In this document: positions 5,880 to 6,270 of the stretch, piece by piece
Layout: each line of letters opens with the position of its first letter
Position numbering within the stretch: the stretch's first letter is position 1
Assembly (NCBI GenBank): GCA_030620925.1
Contig: JAUXIQ010000125.1
Location: forward strand, 1-6,270
Source: Nitrospinota bacterium
GTDB taxonomy: Bacteria; JAUXIQ01
Length of the DNA: 6,270 bases
Direction: 5' to 3'
The notes under the pieces: generated by a model
What the model saw: the letters and a program-made list of their open reading frames with translations, nothing else
Database searches by the model: none
What the model was told of the DNA's origin: nothing
Position numbers and translations under genes: made by a program

Positions 5880-6270
5880 ATGGCGCGGCTAAGGATGAAG
5901 GAGATCATCCAGGCTACAGGCGGAAAGCTTCTGGAGGGCAACGCGGAAGCGGAAATAGAGGGGGTATCCATCGATTCCAGAACCATTCGCCCCGGCGAGC
6001 TCTTCGTCTGCCTTGTGGGTGAGAAGCAGGATGGACATCGTTTCGCCGGAGAGGCTCTCAGCAAAGGGGCTGCGGGTCTGCTCCTCTCCTCAAGGGAGGC
6101 TTATCAAAAAGTCCGCTCTCAAATAGGCTCATCGAGTAACGGTTCTCTGCCGGTGATCTTTACTGAGGATACCACAACCGCCCTGCAAAACCTGGCGCTC
6201 CACGTGAGAGAAAAAAACCCGATACCCATCATCGCAGTAACCGGCTCTAACGGAAAAACGACCACCAAGG
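5880..6270 (+). CDS. murF: UDP-N-acetylmuramoyl-tripeptide--D-alanyl-D-alanine ligase MurF, 5' part
   Basis: MurF adds the D-Ala-D-Ala dipeptide to the UDP-MurNAc-tripeptide made by MurE. The window holds 130 codons with no stop. The N-terminal domain reads MARLRMKEIIQATGGKLLEG followed by GVSIDSRTIRPGELFVCLVG (28-47), the Mur-ligase UDP-binding signature, then GEKQDGHRFAGEALSKGAAG. The ATPase domain starts with VTGSNGKTTTK (120-130), so the window ends inside the P-loop region. The full protein is usually about 450 residues, so roughly 70% is missing. AAGAGG (5864-5869) lies ten bases before the ATG at 5880. A second in-frame ATG at 5895 has no properly spaced site. The gene follows murE by 31 bases in the same operon. 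It is distinguished from murE by the GSNGKTTTK form of the P-loop and by gene order. Confidence 0.95.
   Translation, partial: MARLRMKEIIQATGGKLLEGNAEAEIEGVSIDSRTIRPGELFVCLVGEKQDGHRFAGEALSKGAAGLLLSSREAYQKVRSQIGSSSNGSLPVIFTEDTTTALQNLALHVREKNPIPIIAVTGSNGKTTTK

Noticed and set aside
1-6270. CRISPR arrays, tRNA or rRNA genes, insertion sequences, phage or defence genes
   Set aside because: I saw no repeat-spacer periodicity, cloverleaf-like sequence, transposase motif or terminal inverted repeats; the window is filled by conserved cell-wall genes.

Overview
The window is the 5' part of a bacterial division and cell-wall (dcw/mra) cluster, preceded by a divergent partial gene. The gene order on the + strand is mraZ, rsmH (mraW), ftsL-like, ftsI-like class B penicillin-binding protein, murE, and the first 130 codons of murF, which runs off the right edge. 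The five genes from mraZ to murE are separated by gaps of roughly 27 to 93 bases and have no recognisable terminator between them, so they look like one transcription unit. The organism is a peptidoglycan-making bacterium. MurE carries the DNPR signature of a meso-diaminopimelate-adding enzyme, and the PBP lacks C-terminal PASTA domains. The genes have moderately high GC with an AT-rich intergenic region. The lineage cannot be fixed from this sequence; an anaerobic Bacillota-like or related lineage is only a guess.

Layout. Bases 1-133 (minus strand) hold the N-terminus of a small protein resembling the EthD-like dimeric alpha/beta-barrel family. Bases 134-520 are an AT-rich divergent control region. 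It has a near-consensus sigma-A/sigma-70 promoter (TTGACA, 17 bases, TATGAT) reading into mraZ. It also has a 10-bp-phased set of T(G/A)G(T/A)A repeats in the mraZ leader that resembles an MraZ autoregulatory operator, and three AAAAYGCTY repeats just upstream of the -35 box. Bases 521-6270 are the cluster.

How the genes work together. MraZ is the DNA-binding regulator of the cluster. RsmH methylates 16S rRNA. The FtsL-like protein is a bitopic divisome scaffold. The class B PBP crosslinks septal or elongation peptidoglycan. MurE and MurF add the third residue and the D-Ala-D-Ala dipeptide to the UDP-MurNAc peptide precursor.

The most notable irregularity is at the 5' end of rsmH. The conserved N-terminus and a well-placed ATG behind a strong ribosome-binding site are in different frames. 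Removing one A from an AAAA run at 1006-1009 restores a standard 322-residue RsmH, so this is a sequencing or assembly indel or a real frameshift. I see no undescribed biological system here; it is a conventional cluster with a few regulatory and sequence-quality points worth checking.
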